DNA of 64,000 nt from Strigops habroptila. Lineage: Eukaryota > Chordata > Aves > Psittaciformes > Psittacidae. Both the position numbers and the translations under genes were made by a program. Position 1 is the first letter of the stretch. Each line of letters opens with the position of its first letter. Of this stretch, positions 45,345-56,690 are shown piece by piece. Location of the stretch: positions 26,062,629 through 26,126,628 of the forward strand of contig NC_044301.2 in assembly GCF_004027225.2 (NCBI RefSeq). Reading direction: 5' to 3'. The notes under the pieces are model-generated. The model did not search any database. It worked only from the letters and a program-made list of their open reading frames with translations, and was not told where the DNA came from.

Positions 45345-45865
45345 ATGAAGCAGGAATAACCCAGACTGTCTTCCCCAACAAATTCTTTATGTGCACCACA
45401 GGAACTTTATCTCCCTCTACAGTACGTAAAAGTTCTGATTGGGCTGGGCCAGCCCTGTTGGCAGATCCCCTACTGTTGACCAACCAGGTGGCTTTTGGTA
45501 AATGTGTATCCCAGTGTTTGAAAGTCCCACCACCCATTGCTCTCAGTGTAGTTTTTAACAGCCCATTGTACCATTGGATTTTCCCAGAGGCTGGTGCATG
45601 GTAGGGGATGTGATATACCCACTCAATGCCATGCTCTTTGGCCCAAGTGTCTATAAGGTTGTTCCGCAAATGAGTCCCATTGTCTGACTCAATTCTCTCT
45701 GGGGTGCCATGTCACCACAAGACACGTTTCTCAAGGCCCAGGATAGTGTTCCGGGCAGTGGCATGGGGCTCAGCATATGTTTCCAGCCATCCAGTGGTTG
45801 CTTCCACCATGTTAAGCACATAGCGCTTGCCTTGGCAGGTCGGTGGCAGTGTGATATGGTCGGTC
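45345..45865 (-). pseudogene. ERV-L integrase core (copy 3)
   Basis: Continues the integrase split by the CR1: HAPASGKIQWYNGLLK (catalytic E is Q), THLPKATWLVN, NLIDTWAKEHGIEW and, in another frame, the ESDNG region. It ends within the VEATTGW/WQIDYT part, where similarity to copies 1 and 2 fades at about 45865. Confidence 0.8.
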
Positions 45866-46044
45866 TGCTCTCCTTTGTGCTTGATTTCTTGTAGATGTGG
45901 CCCAAAAACATGCCCAGACCTAGAGAGGGGGCACTGCTTGAAAAGTGGGGGGAGTGAACAGAAACAGCCTCAAAAGTGCTGGGGTGGGAGGTGAGGAGGA
46001 AGGTCTGGGTCTGTCGGGCCTTCACCCACACCCTCTCCATGCAG

Positions 46045-46172
46045 ACAGCTTCAGGAAGGTAGTGGACATCGAGCAGGGGAGTCTCGTCAAGCCCGAGCGG
46101 TATGACACTGAGTTCCAGCACCTCTGCATCCTGCAGGGCCACGAGAACCTCCTGGAGCACATCAAGAAGAAG
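46045..46172 (+). CDS. HSF4: HSF4 exon, end of DNA-binding domain
   Basis: After CCATGCAG (or ACAG four bases later) the frame reads [19 protein letters not shown] then [20 protein letters not shown], and closes at AAG|GTGAGG. It matches the GFRKVVxIEQGGLxxPERDxxEFQHPxFxRGxExLLExI(K/R)RK block of heat-shock factors. The exon that should precede it, with the FAKEVLP...MASFVRQLNMYG recognition helix, is not visible between 41.5 and 46.0 kb. Confidence 0.85.
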
Positions 46173-47475
46173 GTGAGGGCCCGTGGGGTGGGGGGACCCC
46201 CAGTGAGCCCCTTGGCCGGGAAGGAAGGAAGGCTGAGGTGTGGCAGACCCCTGGTCCAGGAGGTTCCACACCACCCATGTGGAAAGGCTGCGTGGTGCTT
46301 CTTCAAAACATCCCTCAATGATATGCCCCAGAACTTAGTCTGTGCGGAGATTTAGCTCCCTTGGTTTGCTTTAAGCCTGTTGTCTCTTTATTTAATTTGT
46401 TTCTCCCAGGCCTTCTGTTAGGAGAGAAGTAATGAATACTTGTTTCCCATCCCTCAGGCATCTTGAGCAGGAATTGCCTTGTTTCTCCCTAAGCAGGAGC
46501 CTTGGGCCTTTCTAACCCTCTTAAGTCCCCTTTTTTGGGGTGGATTGACCAGAACAGCACTCCATGGTCATTGTGAGGGTTTCTACCACAGCTGCATTCC
46601 TTTCTTGATAACTCCCCAAATGCTTGTTTGCTTTCAGATCACAGGCCCCTGTGCTATGGACTGCTCAGCATGACTCCAAGATCACCCCATGGTCTGGTTT
46701 CTGTCCATCTCCATGTACAGTTGGGGCAGGGGTCCTCGGTGTGCAGGGCTGGGCTTTCATCAGAGTTTTATCTGTGGTTATTGGCTCTGTTGCTCAGTAT
46801 CACAAGACCTTCATGTAGTGCTGCACGGCCAGGCTTGCTTCCACCGCTCTGCTTTTGAATCGTTATAAGTACGGCATAACTACTGTGCGGTCTTCCAACA
46901 GTCATCTCCTCTTATAGAAGAGAGAACCTACTCCTGCCCTCTGCTGTCTTTTAACCTGTTACCAATGCCCAGAAAGGGCTGTTCTCTTACTGAATTAGTG
47001 TAGCAACTTCAGAAAAGGGGCTTCAGCAAAAGCCTTCTGGAAATCCAAGTGTAATATGTCAATTTGACAGCCTCATCCATGTACAACACAAGGCTGGATT
47101 GGGTCTTTCTATAGTTAAAGTAGAAAGATTTAATCACACAACCTGGTTCAATTCCTCCCTGGTCCTCAAAATACTTTGTTTTTCTTTCCCCAAGCAGATT
47201 TGAAATAAGTCCCCTCTGCTGGGGAATATTCTGTTGCCAACACACCCTCTGTATGAAAGGATTTGTCCTGCTCTTTGCTCTATTTTATCCCTTTGGCCCT
47301 TGCAATAATACCTTAGGGATAGTTCAGACTCTTGTACACGTTGCCTGTCCTACTATTTCATCACATCAAAGCCCATCTGGTGGAAGTCCTGCACCCGAGC
47401 CACAGCAATGACTCTGCCCATGGCCCTTCTTGCATTGGTAAAATCCACCTTTGATTTTCCCTCCTCAAGTGTCAG
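46173..47475. other. HSF4 intron
   Basis: Host non-coding sequence. The stretch 46990-47200 (CTTCAGCAAAAGCCTTCTGG) resembles an old dispersed repeat that I cannot name with certainty. No exon seen. Confidence 0.4.
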
Positions 47476-47593
47476 TAGTGAAAAGTGAGGAGACCAAGAT
47501 GCTCCAGGAGGGCCTCAGCAGGTTGCTATATGATGTACAGATACTGAGAAGTCAGCAGGAGAACATGCAATGTCATGCGCAGGACACGAAGCA
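47476..47593 (+). CDS. HSF4: HSF4 exon, HR-A coiled coil
   Basis: Frame reads VKSEETKMLQEGLSRLLYDV then QILRSQQENMQCHAQD with leucine-zipper heptads, matching the trimerisation domain of HSFs. Donor AAGCA|GTGAGTTG. Splicing from AAG at 46172 to the GTGTCAG acceptor would give TAG immediately, so either the junction is mutated or another splice site is used. The next exon, with the second half of the coiled coil (LWREV-type), was not found before 53.3 kb. Confidence 0.7.
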
Positions 47594-49351
47594 GTGAGTT
47601 GAATCCTACTCAGGCTGTATTTGCTTCTCTAGAGTTGTTGGTCTTGGGGAATGTTTGAAAGAAGAAGCCATGTGGGATTTCTATGCAGACCTGATGATCT
47701 ACAAAATATGAATTAATACTGAGCCTCTGTCTTCTGTGAAAGGTAGACGTTCTCTTCATCTATGTTTTCCCTTTACAGATGAGGAAAGCACAGAGGCAGC
47801 CATGTAGGAAATATGGGTATAACCTGGAGACTTAACTCAGATAACTATTTATTTCCTCCAGATAGAAATCTCTCTGTCATCCTCCACCTTCAAAATATAT
47901 GACTAGCCTAAAATATATAAGAACACAAGAACTCCTGTAGTATTTAGTCCATGGGCCCATCTTTCTGAAGACTATGTCTTCTGACATGGCCAAAATTGTT
48001 GTATAAGAGCAAAACAAGCAATTGCAATGCTGCTTGCATGTGGCTGCCTGACCTCCAGCTGTCTGAGCCTCTGGGATTTTCTGAGTCAGACATGGTCCCT
48101 AGGAATTTAGTCAATTGATATGGTTTTATAAATCAGGTTGAGAGGTTTTTATTTACCTCCAGAATTTTAATCCTTACAAAGAACTTTATTTTAAAAGCAC
48201 ATGAATAATCAAAAAGACCCCCAAACTTTTTTTTTTTTTTATAATGATTGCTGGATATTCATGCATCACCAGATGACACTGGCATCCTGGGCTTTGAGAG
48301 AACGCCTTATACTGAGAAGCTTCATTCCAGCCCAGCACCTTATGTGCAGTGGATAAATACTTTTATCCTACCTCAATTTTTAATGAGTCCCACACTCAGC
48401 ACATGCATGAAAACCACACCATGAGATCCAGGTGAAGTGGCAATGAAAGAGTTTCTAGGCTTGTATCTTATTTAATTTTTAAGGAAATTGATGATTTGGC
48501 CTTCCTTTTAGTTTATTTTCCCTTTTCATTTGCTCACTCTCTTCCTCCATCTGGCAAAAGGCAAAATTGCATTCAACTGAGGAAAATAATACAAATTTTA
48601 TAAAGTAAGACAGACCAGAAATCCAAAGCTGAAACCATGGTGAAGAACCATAAGGATATAACTTCAGTACGAGCTGTCAGACTACAGAACCTGCTTTACT
48701 GAAAATCCTGTCAGTACGAGTTCAGAAAGTTCACTGCAGAGATTCTGGCTGTGGTACCAGGGCAGCTATTGTGCTATTTCAAGCCCTGGACCTTATCATC
48801 CCAGTTCTAGCATCAATCCACACTAGAAAAATTAAAAAAACCCAAAAGGATTTATAAATTTCACCTGTGTGATACGTTTTGCTTGCCTGACAGTTTTCAT
48901 ACATCCATATACTTGAGATAAACTGACTGACAAAACCATTTGCTCATGGATTTGGCTGACATATGGATTTGGAGGCAGCACAGTAAATAAACTTGGCATC
49001 TTCCCATTCCACTTAGTGGGCTGACTGTTCAAGGAAGCCTGTAAACGCCCTTGTGTGCTGCATCTGCAGACAGAAATGAAATATGCTCTATGCAGTTGCA
49101 AGCTGGATACAGGCCTGTGCTGGATGAAATCAGTGACTCCCACTAATAAAATCATTACAGTTCTCCTAGTTCAAGGCTATAAGATGCAGAAGCATCCCTC
49201 TAGCCATTCCAGTCGCTATGAAACATGCCTTTATACCACCACGTGTATGAGGTTTCAGCAGGCAGAATACGTAAGATCTCTATCCATAGGACCTCTTGGC
49301 CTTTGGGGGCACTGGGGGCAGTTGTGGAGAGGTTAAGCTTTCTTGGCTCCT
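47594..49351. other. HSF4 intron
   Basis: No exon or repeat family recognised. A T-run of 14 lies at 48229-48242. Confidence 0.45.
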
Positions 49352-49918
49352 TGTCCTGGGTTCAGCTATAACAGTCATTTTTCTCCTTCTTAGTAGCTGG
49401 TGCAGTGCTGTGTTTTCAACTTCAGTCTGAGAACAGTGCTAATAACACACCGATGTTTTTAGTTGTTGCTAAGTAATGTTTACCCTGACCAAGGACTTTC
49501 TCAGTCTCATACTCTGCCAGGGAGGAGGGGAAGCCGGGAGGAAGCAGAGACAGGACACCTGACCCAAACTGGCCAAAGGGGTATTCCATACCACGGCACG
49601 TCATGTCCAGCATATAAAATGGGGGGAGTTACCCAGAAGGCCCAGATCGCTGCTCAGGTCAAGCTGAGTATCGGTCGGCGGGTGGTGAGCAATTGTATCC
49701 TCTCCCCTTGTTATTTCCCTTATCATTATTGTTATTCGTGGTAGAAGTAGTGGTTTTGTATTATACCTTAGTTGCAGGACTGCTCTTATCTCAACTGGTG
49801 GGAGTTACATTCTTCCGATTCTCCTCCCCATCCCTCCGGGAGCGGGGGGGGGAAAAAGGGGGGGAGTGAGCGAGCGGCTGCATGGTTCCGAGTTACCGGC
49901 TGGGCTCAAACCACAACA
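49352..49918 (+). repeat. 5' LTR of ERV-L copy 4
   Basis: 567 bases, TGTCCTGGGTTCAGC...CCACAACA. The best complete plus-strand example of the family. Confidence 0.93.
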
Positions 49919-49926
49919 GTTCTTTG

Positions 49927-49944
49927 TGGAGCCCAACGTGGGGC
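49927..49944 (+). other. Primer binding site of ERV-L copy 4
   Basis: TGGAGCCCAACGTGGGGC, one mismatch from the tRNA-Lys(1,2) site, again eight bases (GTTCTTTG) after the LTR. Confidence 0.85.
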
Positions 49945-50039
49945 TTGAAGGGTTGAGATAACAACAGATCTGACCAGAGTGTGTCTAATCATATTTATGA
50001 TAAGCATTCATTGTTTTGGATTAATAGTCACTCGTCACA

Positions 50040-50858
50040 ATGCTGATTTATTTGCTCTCAGAGTTGTTGCACTTGATCTCAGAGTATCCGAATGTTGTAC
50101 CTTACTTACAGCCACTATTTGCTATTTTAGTGTTTATTGGCTGGGGGGCCTGGGCTAAGGTTCTTGTTTCACTGTACTTCATGGTAATGACTTGTAATAC
50201 AATAGACTCATTGATCATGAAACTGGTCTGGCTTGCATTCCCAGCGTGGCCATCACCTCTATATTTTGGGAGGTATATAATGGAATATTTTAGCAATTAC
50301 ACTTTTATTTATTTCTTTTTCTCCTCGGGGGGTCAACTTAGAAAGGAGGCATTCCCTTACACCCCCTGCTCCCCCACCAGCCTATTTACAACAGCATTTG
50401 AGAGTTCTGAAGGTTTTGGATGGCCTCTGAATACCCTCGAGACCTGCCTGCTGATTGTGCTGGGGATCAGCATGTTGGCAAACATACGGAGTGTGTTTTA
50501 CCCACAGCCATCCCACCCTGGGAACACCCTATTTCATCTGATCTCAAAAGTCAAGCAGTATCGGGTTCAAATCTGGTCTAGGCTTAGACAACGATATAGG
50601 AGGACCACCAAGAGATTTTCCCTGAGGCTGGACAGTCATGAGTGGCAGGGTGTGTGGGATAGTATGGGCAAGTATCTAGGCCAGTGGGCCCCTCCAGTGC
50701 TTTGGATCTTCAACCCTGAACAAGTGCAACATCTGGAAAAACTAGTAAAACACTTAAACGAGGTGTGTTGTCATTCTGGTTATACCAGAGAGGGACAAAT
50801 CATGGCAATGTGCTGGGGCTTGGCCTACACCTACAGAACCCTGCTCAACACGATCTAG
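50040..50858 (+). pseudogene. ERV-L gag leader with membrane-type segments (copy 4)
   Basis: 272 codons. Hydrophobic runs lie at about residues 20-38 (VVPYLQPLFAILVFIGWGAW), 43-53 (VLVSLYFMVMT) and 134-150 (TCLLIVLGISMLANI). They are followed by a soluble part with LRQRYRRTTKRFSLRLD and WDSMGKYLGQWAPPVLWIFN. The frame ends at a TAG where copy 2 reads NTIQHLQ, so the original ORF was longer and ran into the T/A/P-rich region. The position is that of a matrix domain. A myristoylation glycine is not evident; membrane binding could come from the hydrophobic runs instead. Confidence 0.75.
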
Positions 50859-51117
50859 CACCTTCAAAGGGAAAAAGATGTCTCTGGATGCTATGGCAAA
50901 GCAACAGACAACGCAGCTACTCCAACTCCAAGCACAGCAGCTACACCAACCCCAGTGACAAGCAGAGCAGCTACTCAAACCCCGACAGCAACAGACACTG
51001 CAGCCACTCCAACCACAGTGATAGACACTGCAGCTAAACCAAATGACCAATTTGTGACAATATCTGTTGCCCCTGTAAGCAAGGGGAAAAGCAAATGAGA
51101 GGCACAAAGAGCAAACT

Positions 51118-51738
51118 GTGAAGAAAGATGAAGTCCCAATGCCATTACTACACGGAACAGCATCTGAACAAGAGTTACTACTACGTGAATCAGAGGAAGA
51201 GGAAGAAGAAGAAGAGGTAACTTCTCGACCCTGGACCCAACCGAGCTGCGGAATATGCGAAAAGATTTCAGCCATCTTCCAGGGGAGCACATCGTCACCT
51301 GGTTGCTCCGATGCTGGGACAATGGGGCCGACGGTCACGAACTAGAAGGTAGGGAAGCCAAGCAGCTGGGATCACTTGCTAGGGAAGGAGGAATTGACAA
51401 AGCAATTGCAAAAGAGAAACGAGCCCTCAGCCTTTGGAGGTGGCTTTTGGCAGCTGTGAAGGAAAGGTTTCCCTACAAGGATGATTTTACGTGTTGCTCA
51501 GCCAAGTGGACCACAATAGAGAGAGGCATCCAGTCCCTGAGGGAATCAGCCATTCTAGAGATGATCTATCGTAGGCTGGATGCCAGGAATGCATCCGTAG
51601 ATCCAGATGAAGTTGAATGTACACGACCCATGTGGCAGAAACTTACACAGGGCACACCATCGTCATATGCCCACTCATTGGCATCAATGACCTGGAATGA
51701 CCTAGCACCACCAACAGCGGATGAACTGACTCGTCAAT
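51118..51738 (+). pseudogene. ERV-L gag capsid region (copy 4)
   Basis: The frame starting at 51118 has an acidic stretch (ESEEEEEEEE-like). After a shift, frame 51255-51738 reads SHLPGEHIVTWLLRCWDNGA, EAKQLGSLAREGGIDKAI and SASMTW-like words shared with copies 1 and 2. Similarity ends at DELTRQF, after which host sequence continues the open frame by chance to 51848. Confidence 0.8.
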
Positions 51739-52203
51739 TCACTTGTATGGCATGGTTTATGTCCTCCTCTGATTTTTGTTTTTCTTGTCCCATAATCTTC
51801 TCCACACTGATATTGCAGTATATTTATTTTCCCTCTCAAATTGTGTGATGCTCTTACATGTCCTATGGAAATTGGTCATCAACAAAGCACAGATTATGCC
51901 TTCTAGCAAAAGATTTTCATTTCCCTGTCAGTCCTTGCTGATGGTGATGTTAGAAACCACTTTTCTGTCAAAGTCCTGAGTGAGAGAGCACAACTCTCAC
52001 TAATTGCCCTGTATTGGCTGCGTTCTGGTTGTACAGATGCCTTTGGGCTTCCCAAATCTTTCTTTTGTACAGGAGAGGAGCCTCCTCCTCATGCCAGCAC
52101 TGAAGCTGCAGGCAGCAGAATTGGTTAGCCATTCCCCCATTGGGGACCTCCAGCAACTGTTACAGTTGCAACTGTTACAGCAACTGTTGCTGGTGTTACT
52201 GGT

Positions 52204-52378
52204 ATAGAATCATAGAATCAGAATGGTTTGGGTTGTAAAGGACCTTAAGATCATCTAGTTCCAACCCCCTGCCATGGGCAGGGATATCTCCCACTAGACC
52301 AGGTTGCCCAAGACTCTGTCCAACCTGGCCTTGAACATTGCCAGGGATGGAGCATCCACAATTTCCTTGGGCAGTTGT
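52204..52378 (-). mobile_element. CR1 LINE 3' fragment
   Basis: AGAATCATAGAATCAGAATGG and CATCTAGTTCCAACCCCCTG are the reverse-complement 3' end of CR1. About 175 bases remain. Confidence 0.9.
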
Positions 52379-53355
52379 GGAATTACTAGTTGAGGAATTA
52401 CTGTACAACCTTTTAGACGGAAGGAGCACTGCAGAACCATCTCCCATAACACCTAGCATGACCAGTACTAGAAAAGGCCTCTCCAGTGATTTCCAGATGG
52501 TGCTGACGTGACTGAGCACATCACATTGCCCAGTCTCCTTGAGAGCCACGTTCTGACCCTCACGTGGCATCACAGAGCCATAGGACTGGATAGAAATGCA
52601 CGAGGCTATCAAGCCTTTCTCCAGCTCTGAGGCTAGACCAGCCACACTACTTGTTGTAGAGACATTTATGCAACTCCATTTTGTTATATTGAGCAATGAG
52701 TAAGAGACACGCTCTCTTTGTTTGGAGGTCAAAGCAGAGCATTAGGCTCAAGCTGACCTGGGAATATGTTGCCAAGTGATTCCTCTCCAAAGCCATTCTG
52801 CATCCTTTTTTAGAGTCCTCTTATATCAACACTGAATTTCACAGGGCTGAAAAACTCATCCGAAAGAGCTGAGAACTCCATCCAGTGTCTCCCCTAGGGG
52901 GTTGCTTCTTTCACTTGCAAAGTCTTTGTCAGACTTTATAGAGCCTCTTATAAAGATCTCTAAAGACTTTTATGGAGTCCAAGTCTAACTGCGGGCCTAG
53001 GAATGTTTGCATATGTACTTCACAGGCAGTTTCCCAGGTCTAATTGGGCTAGCTGGAGTTCTGTATGCACAGACGTGAAGAGAGAAAGTGCTCAGCACAT
53101 GCATCTAGCAGCCTTCACCCAAAGCAGGCACCTGGCTGCGTTCCTTGAAAGCCAGGCAGGTCATTTGAGTTCTTAGAATGCTTAGTCCTGTTCTGGGCTC
53201 CAATGTCTCATGCAGTTTGGCTCCTACATTCCATGGCTGCTCCCAGCTTTGAGGTGGTTCGGGAGGGAGGAATGCATGAGATAAGAATGGCTGCAAGAGC
53301 AGGGAGTGCTGAATCACTCTGCTGATGAACACCGGATTTTGATCTCTCCTGATAG

Positions 53356-53420
53356 CTGATTCAGTTTCTGTTTGGCCAGCTCCAATCAAGCCCTAGCAGC
53401 GCTGGGATAAAGAGGAAGCT
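53356..53420 (+). CDS. HSF4: HSF4 exon, HR-B to KRKL
   Basis: A 65-base exon between CTCTCCTGATAG and AAGCT|GTAAGT reading LIQFLFGQLQSSPSSAGIKR then KL. It matches [22 protein letters not shown] of HSF4. Its last two bases plus the first A of exon 63689-63788 complete the Leu codon, so the two exons are consecutive. Intact. Confidence 0.88.
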
Positions 53421-55530
53421 GTAAGTACCCTTGTGTGGTGCGCACATGCTCACGGGTGCATAATGCTGCCCCTCACTAAAAGCACAAGCTCAGCTTGCCT
53501 GGACAGGCAGTCACCAGACCAGGGCACCATGGTGATGGGAAATGAACTGCCAAGTCAGACCTGCTTACATGCCCCATTCAGTAGCCTTTAGAGAAGCACC
53601 ATGTCAGCTCATGACCTTTATTTGGGGAACACAGTGTGTGGTGGGAGATGGGAACACTGACTAGTGGGAGGGTAAAGGGCAGGATCCCACTGCTGGTCCT
53701 ATAGGTTCCAGTTTTGCCACTTGTCATCAGTAGGAGCAGGGACTGTACAAAGTAGGAGCAGAGCCCAGCTAGCCCACAAACACCTTTAGTTTGACCCACA
53801 GTCACTGCATGGGGTGTGTATCAAACACAGGTTTGGTGGCAGGTAACCTGCAGGCCTTACAGAGAGGAAGGTGGAGAAAGCTAGGGGTATCTTTAGAGTC
53901 ATAAATAAGCTCTTCAAGGCAAGTGAATAGAGGAGCTTGGCTTAGGAAGCTTAGTGCCTTCCAGGAGATCAGCCATGCATTTCTTGCTCTGTGGTACTTG
54001 TCATCTAAAGAGGGGAGAGGGGCTACTGAGAGGAATTTGTCTCTGTGGCTCAGGCTGAGGGCAGGGACCCACCTCCAGTTCCCACCTTTATTACCTTGTG
54101 GCCTTTGGCAACTCAGAAACTTCTTCATGCTTCAGAGAAGGGAGACAGACTTCCCAAGAATGGCTGCTCAAGGGAGTTGGTTTTCTTTAAGTCGGCATCC
54201 TTGTTCTTGGCTGACGACTCTTGTGAGGATTGTAAAGGAAACACAGATTGAATGAAGGAGCCCATAATCTGTACAAGCAGGCTGGGTACGTTTAAGCTCT
54301 GCCTACCCCCTCTACTGAGCCTCTTGGAAGGGGTAAACTGCAAGAAGAGTGGTAGCAAGGAAGAAGGCTCAAGGGGAGGGGATCAGCTGCTCTGAGTCAC
54401 TGAGGTTCACAAGTGGGGAAGCAGAGAAATGAAATGCTAGATCTGATCTCTAATTTCCACGGTCAAGGCTGTGCCCTCCCTTTGGCTTTGCAGCCCAAGA
54501 AATGTCTTAGACCACTGCTTGTTAAAAAAACCCAAATTGTTAGTGAGAAACTGTACTGAAAGGGGCAGAAGAGCACAGAACTATCTGCACAGCAACTGTA
54601 TTGACCTCCTTAAGAAGAGGGATCACATCGATAGAACCCAGCTGCAATTTGCATAGTGTTGTGCATGATAATCTGGGTTTCTGCTCCCTTGGAAACACAA
54701 AGGTCTGTCTTCAAGTAACCTCAGCTCTTGTGTCTATATCTCTACCTCTAACATTTCACCTTTCACAGTTTTGTTTCCCTGCCTCTCTTTTAAATGGCTG
54801 CAGGAAAGCATACTCTACAGCCTGGAGCAACTGTTGTCACAGAGCAGGGTGCTGACTGAAGGCTTGGGGTAGGTTTGGACAGGATGGGCACATCTGTAGG
54901 TCCCACAGGAATGTCTGACCTGGGAGGCTTTAGATAGGTTAAATGCCAAAGTTACTTTGATAAGAAGTGTTGGATGGGGAGGGTCATTTGTGGCTCCCGG
55001 AGCAGAGAGCTGGACACTTTTAGAAATTTATAATTGTCTCAGGCCTGACTACGATATCTCAGTGTATACTGAAAGGCAGATTATGCCATAACAATGTCCA
55101 TGTCAGGGTGATTCAAATGTTCTTTTCTATTCTGTGTCTTTAGTTAATGTCATAGAATAGGAAAAGACTCTTAAAACAAGCTGTTAGACCACACTGAGAT
55201 CTCAAGCACTGTGGTCACTTTGTCCTGCTGTATAATGCCCTTCACTGTGGGATCTAATTGGAGTCTGAGCAAACCCATAATTTCTCCCAGCATATCCAGC
55301 TCCAGTGTCTGTAGGATGAAGGGAGCTAGGAATTATCTTCTGTCAAGCCTGTTAGACATTACTGTGGAAAAAACTGTTAGCTTTCCCTGGTGCACTCCAC
55401 CAAATCACTGTCTTCTAAAGGAACACTGAAGATGCTTTTCCTGGCTGTGGGCCAGTGGGAGGAGAAGAGGGATTTGCTAGGCAGTTTTATAGGATCATCA
55501 CAGCAGTAACAATAGTGGGTGTGTAGGAAT
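53421..55530. other. HSF4 intron
   Basis: Host non-coding sequence up to the start of arm 2. No exon or mobile element recognised. Confidence 0.5.
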
Positions 55531-55828
55531 GGAGCCTGGTTTATATCCCCCAGACCCTCATGATAAATGGGCAGCTGTAAAGCGAGACGAGCGGGCGATG
55601 CGGATGTACTGTGTGCTTTCCCTGTGGTGTATATGCCTGATCAAGATCCGCGATGGGAAGGTATCTTGTATGCTCTTATCAAAGATATCAGATGAACAGT
55701 GACGGACCATGGACTTGGGGCTCTGTATACAACCCATTTGATACAGTCTCTCTGTGATACTTGTGTATTTACCCCAAATGTTTTTAAAACATTGTTTCAT
55801 TTGATAATGACGGACATGCGATACACTA

Positions 55829-56188
55829 TGTGGGAGAGGATAGAAACTATTTGATTATTGCCAAAGAGAAATAACTACTCGGCTGGAGAAGAAAGAGTTA
55901 AAGAAGCAGCAAAGTACACTGTGTGATTAAGCAGAGCAACCCAGCTGGACAGGAGCCAGAGAACAGAAAGATAAAGAACTGGTTATTTTGGGACTGTTTG
56001 TGAAACGACGAAGAACGTTGAAAAAACAAAACTGTAAACCAAGAACTAAACATGATGTGATAAAATAGCTTGCTATATAAGAGTCAGAGCAATAGGCTAA
56101 AGATAGCTTTTGCTAGAATGGTATAAAAGCTAGAGCAATAGGCAATAAAGTGATTCGCCGCATGAAAAAAAAAAGGGAAAAAAAAAAG
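55829..56188 (+). mobile_element. Captured LTR (U3-R) with poly(A), arm 2 copy
   Basis: The partner of 16372-16733: TGTGGGAGAGGATAG to GCATG, then a run of A broken by GGG (56165-56188), then integrase sequence AAAACTGATAATGG. Confidence 0.85.
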
Positions 56189-56690
56189 AGTAAAAACTGA
56201 TAATGGACCTGGATATACAGCCAAAACTACCTTAACACTTTTCCAACAACAGATATCCCACACTCTCCCATGGGCCAAGCAATTGTTGAGCGTGCGCATG
56301 GCACCCTCAAGACTATGCTAACAAAACAAAAAAGGGGGAGTGGGGGATACACACCCTATGAATGTTCTTAATTTTTTGAACCTCAAAAAATTAACTTGTT
56401 AGGTTCTGTTGAAATGGATGAATGTTTGTATTTTAATTATACAGGTCAGAATCAATCATTAATTCAAATTGTTAACTCTTCTTTGTCTGTCTATTGAAAT
56501 GCTTCTATATGGTGTAATCATACATCTGTTAACATTTCTCGCTCCTCTAAAAGTCCTTTATCGCTTCCCTGAGGCGTCTTTCTAATCTGTGGCGATCGAG
56601 CATGGCCTGGTATCCCTTCTCACCTACGAGGAGGCCCTTGTAGTCTAGGCAGATTAACAATGTTAACCCCAAATATTTCTATAATACTGA

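Larger units (their letters stand above)
41572..45865 (-). mobile_element. ERV-L-like element, copy 3 (3' part only)
   Basis: The minus-strand remnant comprises integrase (45345-45865, continuing at 42144-42717) and the 3' LTR (41572-42143). It is truncated inside integrase at about 45865, so gag, RT, RNase H and 5' LTR are missing. A CR1 (42718-45344) has inserted into the integrase C-terminus, flanked by TGAAGCA on both sides. The missing second DBD exon of HSF4 should lie close to this element. Confidence 0.9.
49352..51738 (+). mobile_element. ERV-L-like element, copy 4 (5' part only)
   Basis: Plus strand: 5' LTR (49352-49918), primer site (49927-49944), a hydrophobic leader/gag frame (50040-50858), the Thr/Ala/Pro-rich segment (about 50880-51055) and the capsid frame (51255-51738). 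Similarity to the other copies stops near 51738 within gag. There is no pol and no 3' LTR, so the 3' half is deleted. Confidence 0.92.
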
